From contig CM028915.1 of NCBI GenBank assembly GCA_016801845.1, forward strand, positions 12,700,501 through 12,764,500: a DNA stretch of 64,000 nt. Direction: 5' to 3'. Shown piece by piece: positions 48,951-60,286 of the stretch; position 1 is the first letter of the stretch; each line of letters starts with the position of its first letter. Under the pieces are notes generated by a model, which saw nothing but the letters and a program-made list of their open reading frames with translations, was not told the origin of the DNA and ran no database searches. The stretch is from Polydactylus sextarius. Taxonomy: Eukaryota; Chordata; Actinopteri; Polynemidae. The position numbers and the translations under genes were made by a program.

Positions 48951-48980
48951 GGGTGGGTGGGTGGGTTGGGGGTGGGGGGG
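48951..48980 (+). other. G-quadruplex-forming tract
   Basis: Six G-runs of three to seven bases separated by one or two T: GGGTGGGTGGGTGGG and continuing TTGGGGGTGGGGGGG. It fits the strongest class of G4 motif (single-base loops). Confidence 0.85.
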
Positions 48981-49191
48981 TCGCACACATCCGTGCCTGT
49001 GTGTTTTTTCCAAAGCAGAAATAATTAGAGACTGTACGCACATTTGCATGTGTTTACCCCAATGCGCCCCTGTTCTTGTTGTTGAAAGAATGTTGATTAC
49101 AGACCCGATTTAGCTGCAAGTTGTATGAGGATGTCACTTAAAACATGTGTGCGCTTGTAGATTCTGTATTTGCAATGCATTAATGGATTTG

Positions 49192-49241
49192 TGTGTGTGT
49201 GTGTGTGTGTGTGTGCACACGTGTTTGTGTGTGTGTGTGTA
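49192..49241. repeat. (GT)n microsatellites
   Basis: Two GT runs separated by GCACACGTG, within sh2b3 intron 1. Confidence 0.85.
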
Positions 49242-49375
49242 CACAATGAGAAGGTAGAATAGGGTCAAGAGTTGCCAAAGTTGTCCAATCACACTTAAAG
49301 AAAAGAAACACACCCCAAATATTTGCTTTTTTAGTCACGAGAATTGTGTCCAGGTTTTATGAGTGCACACACACG

Positions 49376-49670
49376 GAGCTGCAGCAGTTAGTCGATGAAT
49401 GGATTAGTCAATGAAATGATCTGTCATCTGTTGTGATGATTGATTTATCGTTTAAGTCCCTTTTCAAGCCACAGTGCCAACTTCCTGATGGGGAGGATTT
49501 GATGCTTTTTTTTCATTTAACGTGACTAGAAGTCAAAAATCTTTCGTTTTTGGTCTGCTGGTCGGATAAAAAGAGCGATACATTTAATAGACTAAACAGC
49601 TAGGCCATTTAAGTGAGAAAAATAATCAACAGATTAATCGATAATGATAATAACTGTTAGCCGCAGCCCT
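49376..49670. mobile_element. dispersed MITE-like repeat
   Basis: About 295 bp whose ends are imperfect inverted repeats: left GCTGCAGCAGTTAGTCGAT, right AACTGTTAGCCGCAGC. The inner ends AATAATCAACAGATTAATCG and GATAATGATAATAAC match my memory of a very common teleost element. No coding capacity. Lies in sh2b3 intron 1. Confidence 0.65.
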
Positions 49671-51040
49671 TCGTACACTCACATGTTAAATAGCTGTGTG
49701 TTTGTTCCTCTGTTTGTGTGTGTGTTCAGCAGAAATAGGAGTCGTGTCTAAGTTGAAGTGAAAGTAGGAACACATTCACACGCAAAATCGGTATCAAGTC
49801 ACGTCAGTTTGTTCCCAACATAAACACAGAGTTTGCTATCATTATATAAAAACAAGCCTCGTTTAAAAAAAAAAAAAAAAGAAAAAAGAGGTTTCTTGGG
49901 TGATGTTGCTGTGTCAGAACATGGTGTTTTGTAAGTACTAATACTTGAAACTCACTTGGCTCCTCATGCGTCCCAATGTGGAAAAGTTTATAACTCCTGA
50001 ATTAGCCTTCCAGGAAGTCAGATGCCTGCAGATAGTTCACAGCTGATCAGAGTAACTGAAGGAGTCAATTATCTCTCGCCGCCCCCGTCCCAACAACCCC
50101 AAACATAGTGACACACTCGCACATAATATACAGTATTGCACATCTTCAATACTATAATCAGACCTGATATTCACAATGAATCAGAAACACATCACGAGTA
50201 GGCATGACTCATTCATAAAGTGCTTGTGGAGTTCAGACAGAGATGTCTGTCGTACTCTCCCGGACTGGAACATTTGAGTCTTGCAAGCTTGAATTGGCTG
50301 AATTGTGTTGATCTGACTCGACTTGGAGTTGTGAATGATGGATTGTTGTTTTCAGCTTTTCAGAAACTAAGCCTGTGTTTAAGGACTCTAGCAGTCAGTT
50401 CAGTTCAACTCTTGGTGGCTTTGTAGCTGAGAAACATACTTCTAAACTGTTTAGTTATTCAGCGTGTGTGCATTTAACGTTGTGTAACATGCACTGTCAG
50501 CCGCTGTTTATTATGTCAGGGCTCAAGCTGTGTGTGTGCAGGAAGAAGGCTGCACAGTATATTTAACAACAAACTTTGAGGGGCAGAGTTTCTTTCTCTT
50601 TAACATGTTAAAAATGACCCTGCAATGATTATGTTAAAAGGCAAGACACAAAAATGATGAATTTTTTGGTATCTAGATGAAACAATAAGTTAGTCACAAA
50701 TTTCAAAAATTGTGAGGATTTGTTGTTTTTCTCCTTTACATCATTGTGAATTGGATATATTTTGAATTTGGGCTGCACATTACAGCTGAAGATGGATCTG
50801 GAAATTAGCCATATATAGCTGGTGGTTTTTTATTTATTTATTTTTTAACACTGAACAGATAAAATGATGAATCAGTGAAATGAGAAATTAGGCTGCTCAC
50901 GTTATATAACTTATGACTTCAGCTAGTCGTGTTTCTTTTTTTAGGATTGTGTTATGACTCAATTGAATGGATGATAAAGTTAAATGATCATAATCCAAAT
51001 TTTGACCACGTTGTTTGTTGTGTGATAACATCCAGCCAAA

Positions 51041-51065
51041 AATAATAATAATAATAATAATAATA
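51041..51065. repeat. (AAT)n microsatellite
   Basis: About eight AAT units in sh2b3 intron 1. Confidence 0.9.
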
Positions 51066-53487
51066 ACATCAAATAAGAGATAGGGAATTGCTGCCCACTT
51101 ATGATTTTGTAAGATTTGAATCTTGTCTTTTCCTGTCCCCTGATTGAAATAGCATGTTTTCTTGCTCTAACATACACTAGATCTCATTGTGCATTGTCGT
51201 TTGTCAGCTGCAGTGTGAGGCCTGCAGTGTTTGTAATGCCTGACAGTCTCCACAAACCTCATTCAACTTGTAGTTTCCCCTCCTGACACGTCACATCCAT
51301 GCAGCCAAAGCAAAAGCTTTAACTTTGTCTTTTTTTCTTTTTTTTTGTCTGTCATTACGTCTAGGGGAGACCTATATTTTAATATTTCCTTGACATGCTA
51401 GGGTCTGTCTTTTCTGGATAATGATAGACTGCGAAGACGTTTTGTATTAGACACTGGTAGGATGCCGGACAGCTGGAAGGATGCTTGTTAGTGAGAATTT
51501 TACCAGGTCATCTGGATTTAACTGGATGTACACGATAGTTTCCATGCTTTTGTTCTTTTTTTTTTTTTTTTTTGCTTAATCTTCACAATCGCTGTGCAGT
51601 TTCCTTCTTATCATCATACATCCAGTCATTATAGTTTCGCTGTTTTCCCAACCTGCCTCCCTCTCTCCATTCCCAGACCACAGGAAATGGCCAGAAAGCG
51701 GCAGGGCTTTATTTCTGTGTGTCTTAAGAATAGCAGCATTGTGTTATGTTGGAGCCTGCATTGTTGTGGGAATGTAGGACCAAGCTAGAGAGTACTCTAA
51801 TCGAAATAAAAACCCCACAGTATGTGCTCGGTAGTATTTTGCCTAACCATACAACAAAAACCCCATATACCATGTGAAAGAGAAGTCCGCTTGAGCTCAC
51901 AGCTGTTACTGCCTTTTGTGTGTGTGTGTTTTTTTTTTTTTTTTGGCTGTTTTTTTGTTTTTATTTAAAAAGCTGCAAACCGTCTATACATATCCATATA
52001 CTCTGCTTGTACTTGTAGTGTTTAAGTGTCTTAATGCTTGGCTACGCTAAATGCCAAACATGGAGGAGTGAAGGTTGTTCTTCCCCTGTAGCTTTGTTTA
52101 TGTAGCATGAATATACTTTTTTTTTGCCGCTTAAAATATTTCTTGCTTTACACGTAAAAACATTTTCATGACTTTTCTGATACCTGCACATCCATTCTGA
52201 TCAATCAGGAAATAAATAGGCAAATAAAACTCTTTTAGCTGCCCTGAGATTATGCCAGGTTTCCATGATGCATAGCAGCATGTGGTTCTCAAGTATATAA
52301 CATGAAGTGAAAGGGGTGGAAAAAGGTCACACAGTGTCAGTTCATGTTAACTGGTGTGTTGTTCAGCAGGCTGTTTTGCTTGTCATAACAATATTGAATG
52401 GTGCCTGTGCTGGTGGGAATTCCTGGCCTTTTTTTTTCCTTCTGATAATAGAATTGCATGATAATTGCCTGTGGGTTTTTCTTCATCTATGTCCCTTTTG
52501 TATTTCGCTTGCATTTAGTTTGAATTCACAAAAGGCAAAGACGGGAACTGAGATGCGTCATCGTGACCATGATGTCGGTTGCCAATGTCAAGCCAACTTT
52601 GTTGCAACATTTGCCAGTTTTGTGTCTACACTTATCTTTACTAGCATTAACATGGTGTATAGCTTAAAATCATTAGTTAATCAGCCAATGAGTCAGTTGA
52701 CAGGAAATAAATTGATTGTCAGTTCGTTATCATACTCGTGCCTCTGGCTATAAGCAGAGCGGACGCATTTCGTTTTTGTTTTGTGTGTGTGTGTTGACCA
52801 TCCATACAGCCTGTTGGTCAGTTAGGTAATTACTTAGCATAGTGTTAAGTAAGATCAGTGTATTAAAATCATTTCGTTACACAATTAGAATTCATGATAG
52901 TAGTAAATAATTGTGGCGTACTATTGCTAATAACAATTAAGTTGTATTTTTGCAGCCGTGATAATGCACATTCTCTCATGTCTGTGCTTGAGTGGTTCTT
53001 TTTTTTTTTCATGGGTTTCGCCTGCAGCTCTGATTTTACCCCTCACCACTGCTACCACAATACAGTCAGTTTCAACTTTAATCTTGATTGTCAGCAATTT
53101 TCATAAGTGCAACTAATAAAATGACTAGGCTCACTAACTGGGATTCTGGGTATGTCCCTCAACGACTACGGTTATGTTACGGATGATTTTGTGGTTGGGA
53201 CTGGTAAATTCCCGGAGTCTCCACTCGTTACTTGGCCGAGCCAAAATAGTCCATGTAAGCTATAACCCTCCATATAACCTCCCATAAACCCAAGCGTTTA
53301 ACCCTCCATAAAACGATGAATTGAAATTATTAACCATGGTTATCTCTGAGGAAGACAACATTACTGCGTTTCACGTTTTAAAGCGAGCATGTCCACTTTT
53401 TGTTCTGCACTGTGACAACATACAGCTGGCCCTATTTTCAAATCAGAAATATTTTATTGATCCCTGGTGGGTGATTGAGGGGGGTGC

Positions 53488-53569
53488 CGCTGCGAGCAGG
53501 GTTCGAACCTGCGTGGGAAATTCCCATTGGATTTCAAATCCAACGCCTTAACCACTCGGCCATCGCAGC
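53488..53569 (-). tRNA. tRNA-Ser (anticodon UGA)
   Basis: 82-nt tRNA gene on the minus strand. The acceptor stem pairs GCTGCGA with TCGCAGC, with G as discriminator. The A box is TGGCCGAGTGG and the B box GGTTCGAACC. The anticodon loop is TTTGAAA closed by a TTGGA/TCCAA stem, with TGA at 53534-53536 (plus-strand TCA). The long variable arm of class II tRNAs is present (GGGAATTTCCC). All stems pair, so it looks intact. It decodes UCA and UCG-type serine codons. It sits antisense within sh2b3 intron 1. No TTTT stretch follows within about 170 bp on its 3' side. Confidence 0.95.
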
Positions 53570-53752
53570 CTCTTCTGCCGTGTTATTTTGTCAAAAATAT
53601 ACATTTATTTTATCTGATTGTCCGTCTTGAGTATCACTCGTTTCCCCAATGTAGGTATTTTCAGCCCACAACAAGCTTTTAAGTCACCGGTCTTGTCCTT
53701 TGGCTTGATATTCTCTTTCTACCTCTGACATAAGGCTGTATTTTGGTTTTCT

Positions 53753-53792
53753 GTGTGTGTGTGTGTGTGTGTGTGTTTGTGTGTGTGTGTGC
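53753..53792. repeat. (GT)n microsatellite
   Basis: GT repeat with TTTG interruption, next to a long pyrimidine-rich stretch, in sh2b3 intron 1. Confidence 0.85.
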
Positions 53793-56700
53793 GTGCACAA
53801 TATCTTTGCATGTGTGCGCTGGTCACTGTTTGCCAGGGCAGGGCAGGGCTTCCTGTTGCTGTGATTGCTGCCCAGCCAGAGCACAGATCCTTTGGTCTCT
53901 GTTCCTCTGCCACCTGGACTTTCACCCACAAACCTGGCGCCATCTCCACTCCCCTTCTCTCGCTTCCTGCCTGCCCTCTCATTATCCCCTCATCTCTCTT
54001 TCTTTCTCTCTCTCTCCTTCCCTCTGTCCTTGTGACTCTTGTTTCTCCCTCTCCTCCTCTTCCTTTTCTTGTTTGATTCCCTCCCTTGCTCTCCAGCACC
54101 TCCTCCCTCCTCTCCCCTTCTCTTTTTAATAACCCCCCACCTCTCCCGTGCTCACACGATCACTTACTCCAGCTTTGTAAACGTAACCCTAGCTCTGTGA
54201 TTCATTCTGATTCAGAGAATTAAAATTCAAAGGTGGTAACAAAATCTGTTTTTCATCCCAGACCTTGTGATGCACATGTTGCCACATTTTTTTTTTTCTA
54301 ATTTATTTACTTTTTCCACTCCAGTTTTTTTAAACGGGAAAAAACTGCAGTGTTTGATGTCTCAGAGAGCCTTGATGCCATGCAGACTAATTGAGTCGTA
54401 AGCAGTAGATTGGATCCGGCTGATCTCGGTAATAAGGGCCAGGGCTATATAAAGGTCAGACGGATGTGGCTTGCTGTAAATTGCATTTTATATAATGAGC
54501 GTGACAATTAGGAGAACATCCTACTTCTATAGTTATGGACAACTAAACGGCACATGGAGGTGTACATGTGCACACATCGTCTGACGAGTCTTTGTGAATC
54601 TAAGAGCAAGTAAAGAGATGTGCATGCATGTCGAAGTATGACTGTAAAAACATGGAGGTGGAATCTGTGAAGTCATACATAGGTTTTAGAGAGGGGCACT
54701 TGTAAGATTAGGGGGTGGGTTTACAGCTCACTCACATGTCAGTCGTCGTAGTCGTAGAAAATCCAAATCTGAACACAGTGCAGGGGTTGAGCTGAAGAAT
54801 AGCAGTGTGATATGACAGGCACTGACAGAGTTGTGAGGGAAGGAAAGACTTGCTGACAGTCACCTTTTCAAATCCATTTAGGCCATAAAAGACTTTATTC
54901 GGGATGTTCTGGTAAAAAAGAAATTTCATGTACTATATTTTAAGGCAAAGAAAAGAAGCTACAACCATCAAATGTTAAAAAAAAAAAAAAAAACAGTTCA
55001 GAAGTTCTCCCTTACACTCATATATCCTCTTTAAAGATTTGTGTCATATTTCATGGGTTGATAACTCTAAAAAAGGACAAGTTAATCTTTCTTTTACTTT
55101 ATAATTTGACGCTGTGTTTCATATATCTCCTTCCAGTCTGTTATATAACAACCAGCCATCTAGTGGCCATTAAAAATACTGCACATTAAGCTGCGTCACA
55201 CTGGCCGTTGCATGTAGCCACGTTGATCTGAAGTTAGAGATGATTACGTGACCTGAAAACTCAGAGACCTCTTTTGTGCATGTGTGAGTGTGTGTTTGTG
55301 TGTATATGTGTGTGTCCATTACATCAAACAAGAGCTGTTCCCAACTGGGGACAACAAGGAACATGCAGTGGTGTGTGTGAGCTGATACCAAGCTTGTGAG
55401 ATATAAATAGGACCTCCCTGCAACAGGGCTTCCACCAGCAGCACTGATAATTCTCTACATGTTGTGTAACTCTTGGTCAACAATCTAAAACTATGAGAAT
55501 AATTAGCCTGGTGTCATTTACCTTAGTGTAAATATATCAAATGGCCAATAAATGTTTGATATAGTCTACTTTGAGGTTGTAGCATCAACTTGACAACTAG
55601 CACGATGTGCGTACGACGTATCACAAGTGTGCAATCATTTTAGTGGTCAGTGGTCATGGTTTTCAAATAAAAATGATGATGATGTTTTTTTTCTTTTCTG
55701 GCAAATGTGCCACCAAGTCGCACATATTTTATCAGTGCACTAACCAAATTAATAGCTTTAGCTTTAGCTTATAGAAGAAGCAGTCAACAGTAAGGAGAGG
55801 ATAAAACAGACACTGATTATGTCTTTAAAAACCTGAGAACAATAAACTAATCTATAAAACACATTCGATAATTATCAATATTTATTTGCCATTCAGTTTT
55901 TCGTAGTTTCAAGATATTTGGGCCACATGTTCCAGCCGTATTTGGGCGTACAAAAGGTGATTGTACTCACCTCTTATTTTATTTTTCCTTCAGATCCCAG
56001 ATTTGAATAAAGGGATTAAATATCAAAATACTCCAAATAAATAAAGAGTGGCATATTATCAAAACGCTGGTGCGTCCAACTCTGTTTGTAGAGAACAAGG
56101 CAAAAAACTTTGTTGCCCCTCACCCAGTCTGGTCTTCTCTGTCCCTATAGTCCACCTGGTCATCAGACATACCGGGACAAATCCCTGCAGGCTAGTGGAT
56201 AATCCGGATACCGCTGACTGGCCTCTGCTAGCGTCCCCATTTTAGGCGTCTGGGCATTTAGCAAGAGCAACATACCACAGCATCACACCTTCATGCTATG
56301 GAAGGTTGTGTTGTGTCAAAAATCAACTGTGTGAGCAGACACAGACAAGTCATTAGGTTACTCATGCTCACCAGATCAATTCATGTGTGTGTTTTCACAC
56401 ATCCTGTTTACTTCCTGCTTGATTAAGAACCGTTTCAGGCCACCCCCGGTTTAAAAAAAGAAGACAGGGACTTCCATTTCTTGTGTTTGGGAGAAACAAA
56501 ATTAGGAGGGAAGGTAAGAGCTGTGCTTCCTGTTTTTATTGTCTTTTATCTGGCATCTTTTGGCATCAGGCCTATATTTTTTGTTTACTTTTTAACATAT
56601 TTATGTCTTAAAATGAATTCTTTTAAACAAGTCAGAACACAGTCTCAACTTAAATTTCCATCACACAGTCCAAACATCTTCAAACTGATTTTCTTTTCTG

Positions 56701-57108
56701 GCTGACCTTTGAAAACCTATTTACTTTTTCACATCAGAGAAGCAGGATGCAGCAAAGGATTGGATTTTTTTTAAATCAACTGTCAAATTAGTTTGACAAG
56801 TTGTTCCATATTTCTATTCGGTGTACCTCACTATGTGTGTCAGTGGTTCAGAGAAAGAGACTGTGCTGTATTCGCTCAATGTCAGTCAGTGTCTAACAGA
56901 CTATTTTTTTCTAGCACCTGTCTGTCATGTGCATCTGCCCAGTAAAGGCAAATGACTAAAAGCATTGTACATGTGCTGTCTGTTAATGGTTTGCTATTTT
57001 AAACAGCAGCAGTGGAGCTATAGCAATAGTAGCTTTACAGTAATAGGTGAGGCATTCAGACAGAAGCATTTGTTTGGTATAACTTAACAAATTCGTGTTG
57101 CTTTGTCA

Positions 57109-57127
57109 AAAAAAAAAAAAAAAAAAA
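57109..57127. repeat. poly(A) tract
   Basis: About 19 A in a row. Confidence 0.9.
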
Positions 57128-57824
57128 CCTGCAACTTGATGTCAACACCCAGACTCTCAGCCGCAGTTGCTCAGGACAGCAGTTTCTCAGGCTGCTTGTG
57201 GTGACGACGCTGCAGGAAAAAAGCTGTGCCAGATTTCTGTAAAGCACATGAGAGAGACGAAGAAAGCAATCAGTGTGTGCGTGCGCGTGTGTGCGTGAGT
57301 GAGTGCGTGTGTGTGTCTGTGTGTGTGTAACAGTGAAGAAAAGAATGTAGGCATTGTAGAGGAAGACAAGGAGGACGAGGGAGCGATGAGTTAGGTGACA
57401 AAGGCAGAAAGAAAGGAGGGAATGCAGGAACTTCAACTCTCGTGCTGTAATGTTTTCCATTTGCAACGCAGGGCGTTTGCATCAGCCTCTTGTCTGTGTC
57501 ATCCCCTGCTGAATGCTGTCTAGCAAAAAGAAAAAGAAAAAAAGTGATAACAACACACTAAGTTGAGGTTAAGAGAGTGTTTAGAAACAGTAGGAAGACT
57601 CAATCTCGATTAGACTTTTTGCTTTTTCTCACAACTTGAATTTGTCAGGGCCTTCTGTCAGAGTTTTATAGTGGAGGTATAAGGTGTAAGTAAAGGAAAC
57701 ATGAATCCAAACATATCTGGGGATCATCAAACCAAGAGGACAGAGAGGATGAAAAGAAAGGGAAAACCATGGGAACAGAGACGGCCAAGCCCCCAGAGGG
57801 ATACATCGAGAGGAAGTGTTTCTG

Positions 57825-57857
<33 letters not shown>

Positions 57858-57900
57858 GTGCGTGCGTGTGTGTATGTGTGCGCGCGTGCATGCGCGTGTG
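57825..57900. repeat. long alternating purine-pyrimidine tract
   Basis: (TG)n, then TGCGTGCGTGCG, TGTATGTG and TGCGCGCGTGCATGCGCGTG: about 75 bases of nearly strict alternation including CG steps. Confidence 0.85.
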
Positions 57901-58295
57901 TTCTTTAGTCAGTGCTGAGTCATCGCTGGGCTGGCCAGGCAGATAGAAACAGGCTTCTGGGGGGGCCAGCTGCAGGGGCACAAGGGGGCATGCACTGAGC
58001 ATGCTCTGCAAAGTACAGGAAGGGAATTAGTTGTTGTGACAGGACCCATCCAGGAACTTTAGTGACGCAATATTTCATGATGCCAAGTTTTCACTCCCTC
58101 ATTGACGTATGCGTCCCCCACGGTTCTTTCGACGATACCAATTAAAAAAAAAAAATCACAAGCATGTCGTATTACACAATCTTAAAAAATTCACGGCTTC
58201 TCTTCTGCAAATGTCGTCGTGTAGGACATGTAGAGGGAGAGAGATGTTAGCCAAGAGATAACGAGACATGTTGCTCCATGTTTGGCCCGACCACA

Positions 58296-58470
58296 GCACA
58301 CACACACACACACCCCCCTCTCTATTTCTTGTGGTTTTCTGTGATCTGTTGGACCACAGTCTATGACCCCCCACCCCCGCCCTCCCCTCACATACACGCA
58401 CACACACACACACACACACACGTACACACACCAACCCACACGCACCCGTATGCACAGACACGCACACAGT
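58296..58470. repeat. (CA)n-rich microsatellite cluster
   Basis: CA runs at 58296-58313 and 58396-58421 with imperfect ACAC/ACGC flanks and C-rich spacers. Confidence 0.85.
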
Positions 58471-60286
58471 CATACTTCCTGTATTTAGAATAGACCCTTC
58501 TCTGCTGCACTGGAGGAAGATGGTATGTACTGTAGGCACATGTAGTTTGACAACGATAAACGTTTTATAGCTGAAATCTAACGATGAGTGTATTCAACTG
58601 TTCTTTTATCCGAAGTATATACACAGCAGTATATATAGAAATGAGCTGCAGGTGTTATATAATGCATGTTTTAGACATCAGTGTTTTCCTGTCAGCAAGT
58701 TTTTTGGCTCTAGGCTCCTGTAGCTCCTATAGTCATTGTTTTAGCTGTATAGTAGTATGAAAATCTTGCAACATAGCAGCTGATTATACAACATTGTATC
58801 ACCCATGGGCTGTGTGCATGAGCCTAGAAGCTCTACTCTTGCATCAGCTAAGTCCTTTTGCGGTTCTTTGGAAATGCATTGTTCTTACTCATCCCTGATA
58901 ACGTCAAATAGACTGCGCTTGTGGGTCAGTAGTGTTTATAGACATCAGAGTGTCAAATGGGTTGTGTGAAAAGATGAAGTGCATGGTTGGGATGTCACCA
59001 GTAACTTGGGAATGCATCATGTTTCCTCCTTTCTGTGGAACTATGTGGTTAGCTGTGAAACCACCTGCTCATTTCTGCCTAACTAAAAAAGTAGCAGGTA
59101 GCAAACCGAGATGGTTTAGGTCAGGGCATGAGTACTGTAGAGGAGCAGAAGAAACTGGCGGCGGTGATGAGAAGTGGTGTTCCCACACTGCTGATGATGA
59201 GGAATATATTTAGACAAACCATCTCTGTCAGTATGTCGCAGAAGGAGGGAAGTGAAACAAAGCTCAGAACAGAAAATAACAAATAGCAGAGACAAACCAT
59301 CCATGGATACACTAAAACTTCTGAGAGTTAAATGTGTGCAATTGAACAGTGTAAATAGTCTAAATAATCATCAAATAACATTTGTAAGCAGTTATTCCCT
59401 TCACTGGTCACATATTTTAAGGAGGGGCGTATTTTTTCAAGGGATGAACTTATCTGTTCTATCATCACATGCTGAAAGACACATCGATTGTGCAAATAGT
59501 GTATGTCATCACCGTGACATAATGGAGACTTCACCTGGAAAGAAAAAGCAGAAGGAATATTGAAACAGATAACATGTAAACACACAAACACACAGATGGT
59601 AGAGCAGGCTGTGTGGTTGATAAATGACAAATATGCAAACCGTACTTCCTTTTTTAGGGCCTCGTTCACCATCTCAATGACTTTTTATTGTTTTCATTAA
59701 TTTAAAATACTTCTGCGAAATTTCTGAATCGTTTTTACTGACAACTTGCCACTGACTCTGCTCAGTTTGTCTCTTTATTTCATTCACCTCAGCAGATTTC
59801 TAAATTATACATTTATTTATTTATCTCCTGATTCAATTGGCTTTTTTTTTTCTTCTTTCAAATTGAAAGGTTACCCATTGTCCTTTGAGTGAACTGTGGC
59901 CGTTCTTATCTATTTAGATACTCTATGACTGGTTGATTGCCAGAGATTCTTTGCAGGCCCATGTAATCCAATTTGGGCTGTTTAAGATTGAATGCAGATA
60001 AAATCTTGACTTTTTGGCTGTTCTTTCCCAATGTTTGAACCATTTCAAACTTTCAAACAGTTCAAAGAAATGCTGTGACTGTTTTGCCAGTTTCATCTTT
60101 AGTGCTTCATTTCTTGCTCAACCTGATATATTATCTTGATTTACCTCTAATTGCATTTCTATATTTTTTCTTTGTTTTTTTCCACTCTTGTTTTCAAATT
60201 GACTCCTTTACCTCCCACCTCCTTCTAATCATTCATTTCTCTCCCTTGTCTTGCAGCAGTGATTCTCAGCCGGTCTGGTTACTGCA

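Larger units (their letters stand above)
46208..60256 (+). other. sh2b3 intron 1 (inferred)
   Basis: About 14 kb between the presumed first exon and the acceptor of the first coding exon. Contents: poly-purine and poly-pyrimidine runs (46288-46455, 48622-48698, 53960-54125), several (GT)n/(CA)n microsatellites, a G-quadruplex-type tract (48951-48980), a dispersed repeat (49376-49670), (AAT)n (51041-51065) and an antisense tRNA-Ser gene (53488-53569). The stretch 54355-54500 is less AT-rich and could be a conserved noncoding element. No other coding gene is supported. Confidence 0.6.

Noticed and set aside
48534..49049. Frames up to 171 codons on the minus strand, Leu/Phe/Pro/His-rich
   Set aside because: They are the reverse of the homopurine and G-rich tracts, and several frames are open at once.
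53719..54129. Overlapping frames of 107-128 codons on both strands
   Set aside because: Produced by (GT)n and (CT)n microsatellites. No domain.
57056..58539. Several Cys/Val/His/Thr repeat-type frames of 70-136 codons
   Set aside because: Direct translations of (GT)n/(CA)n. Not coding.
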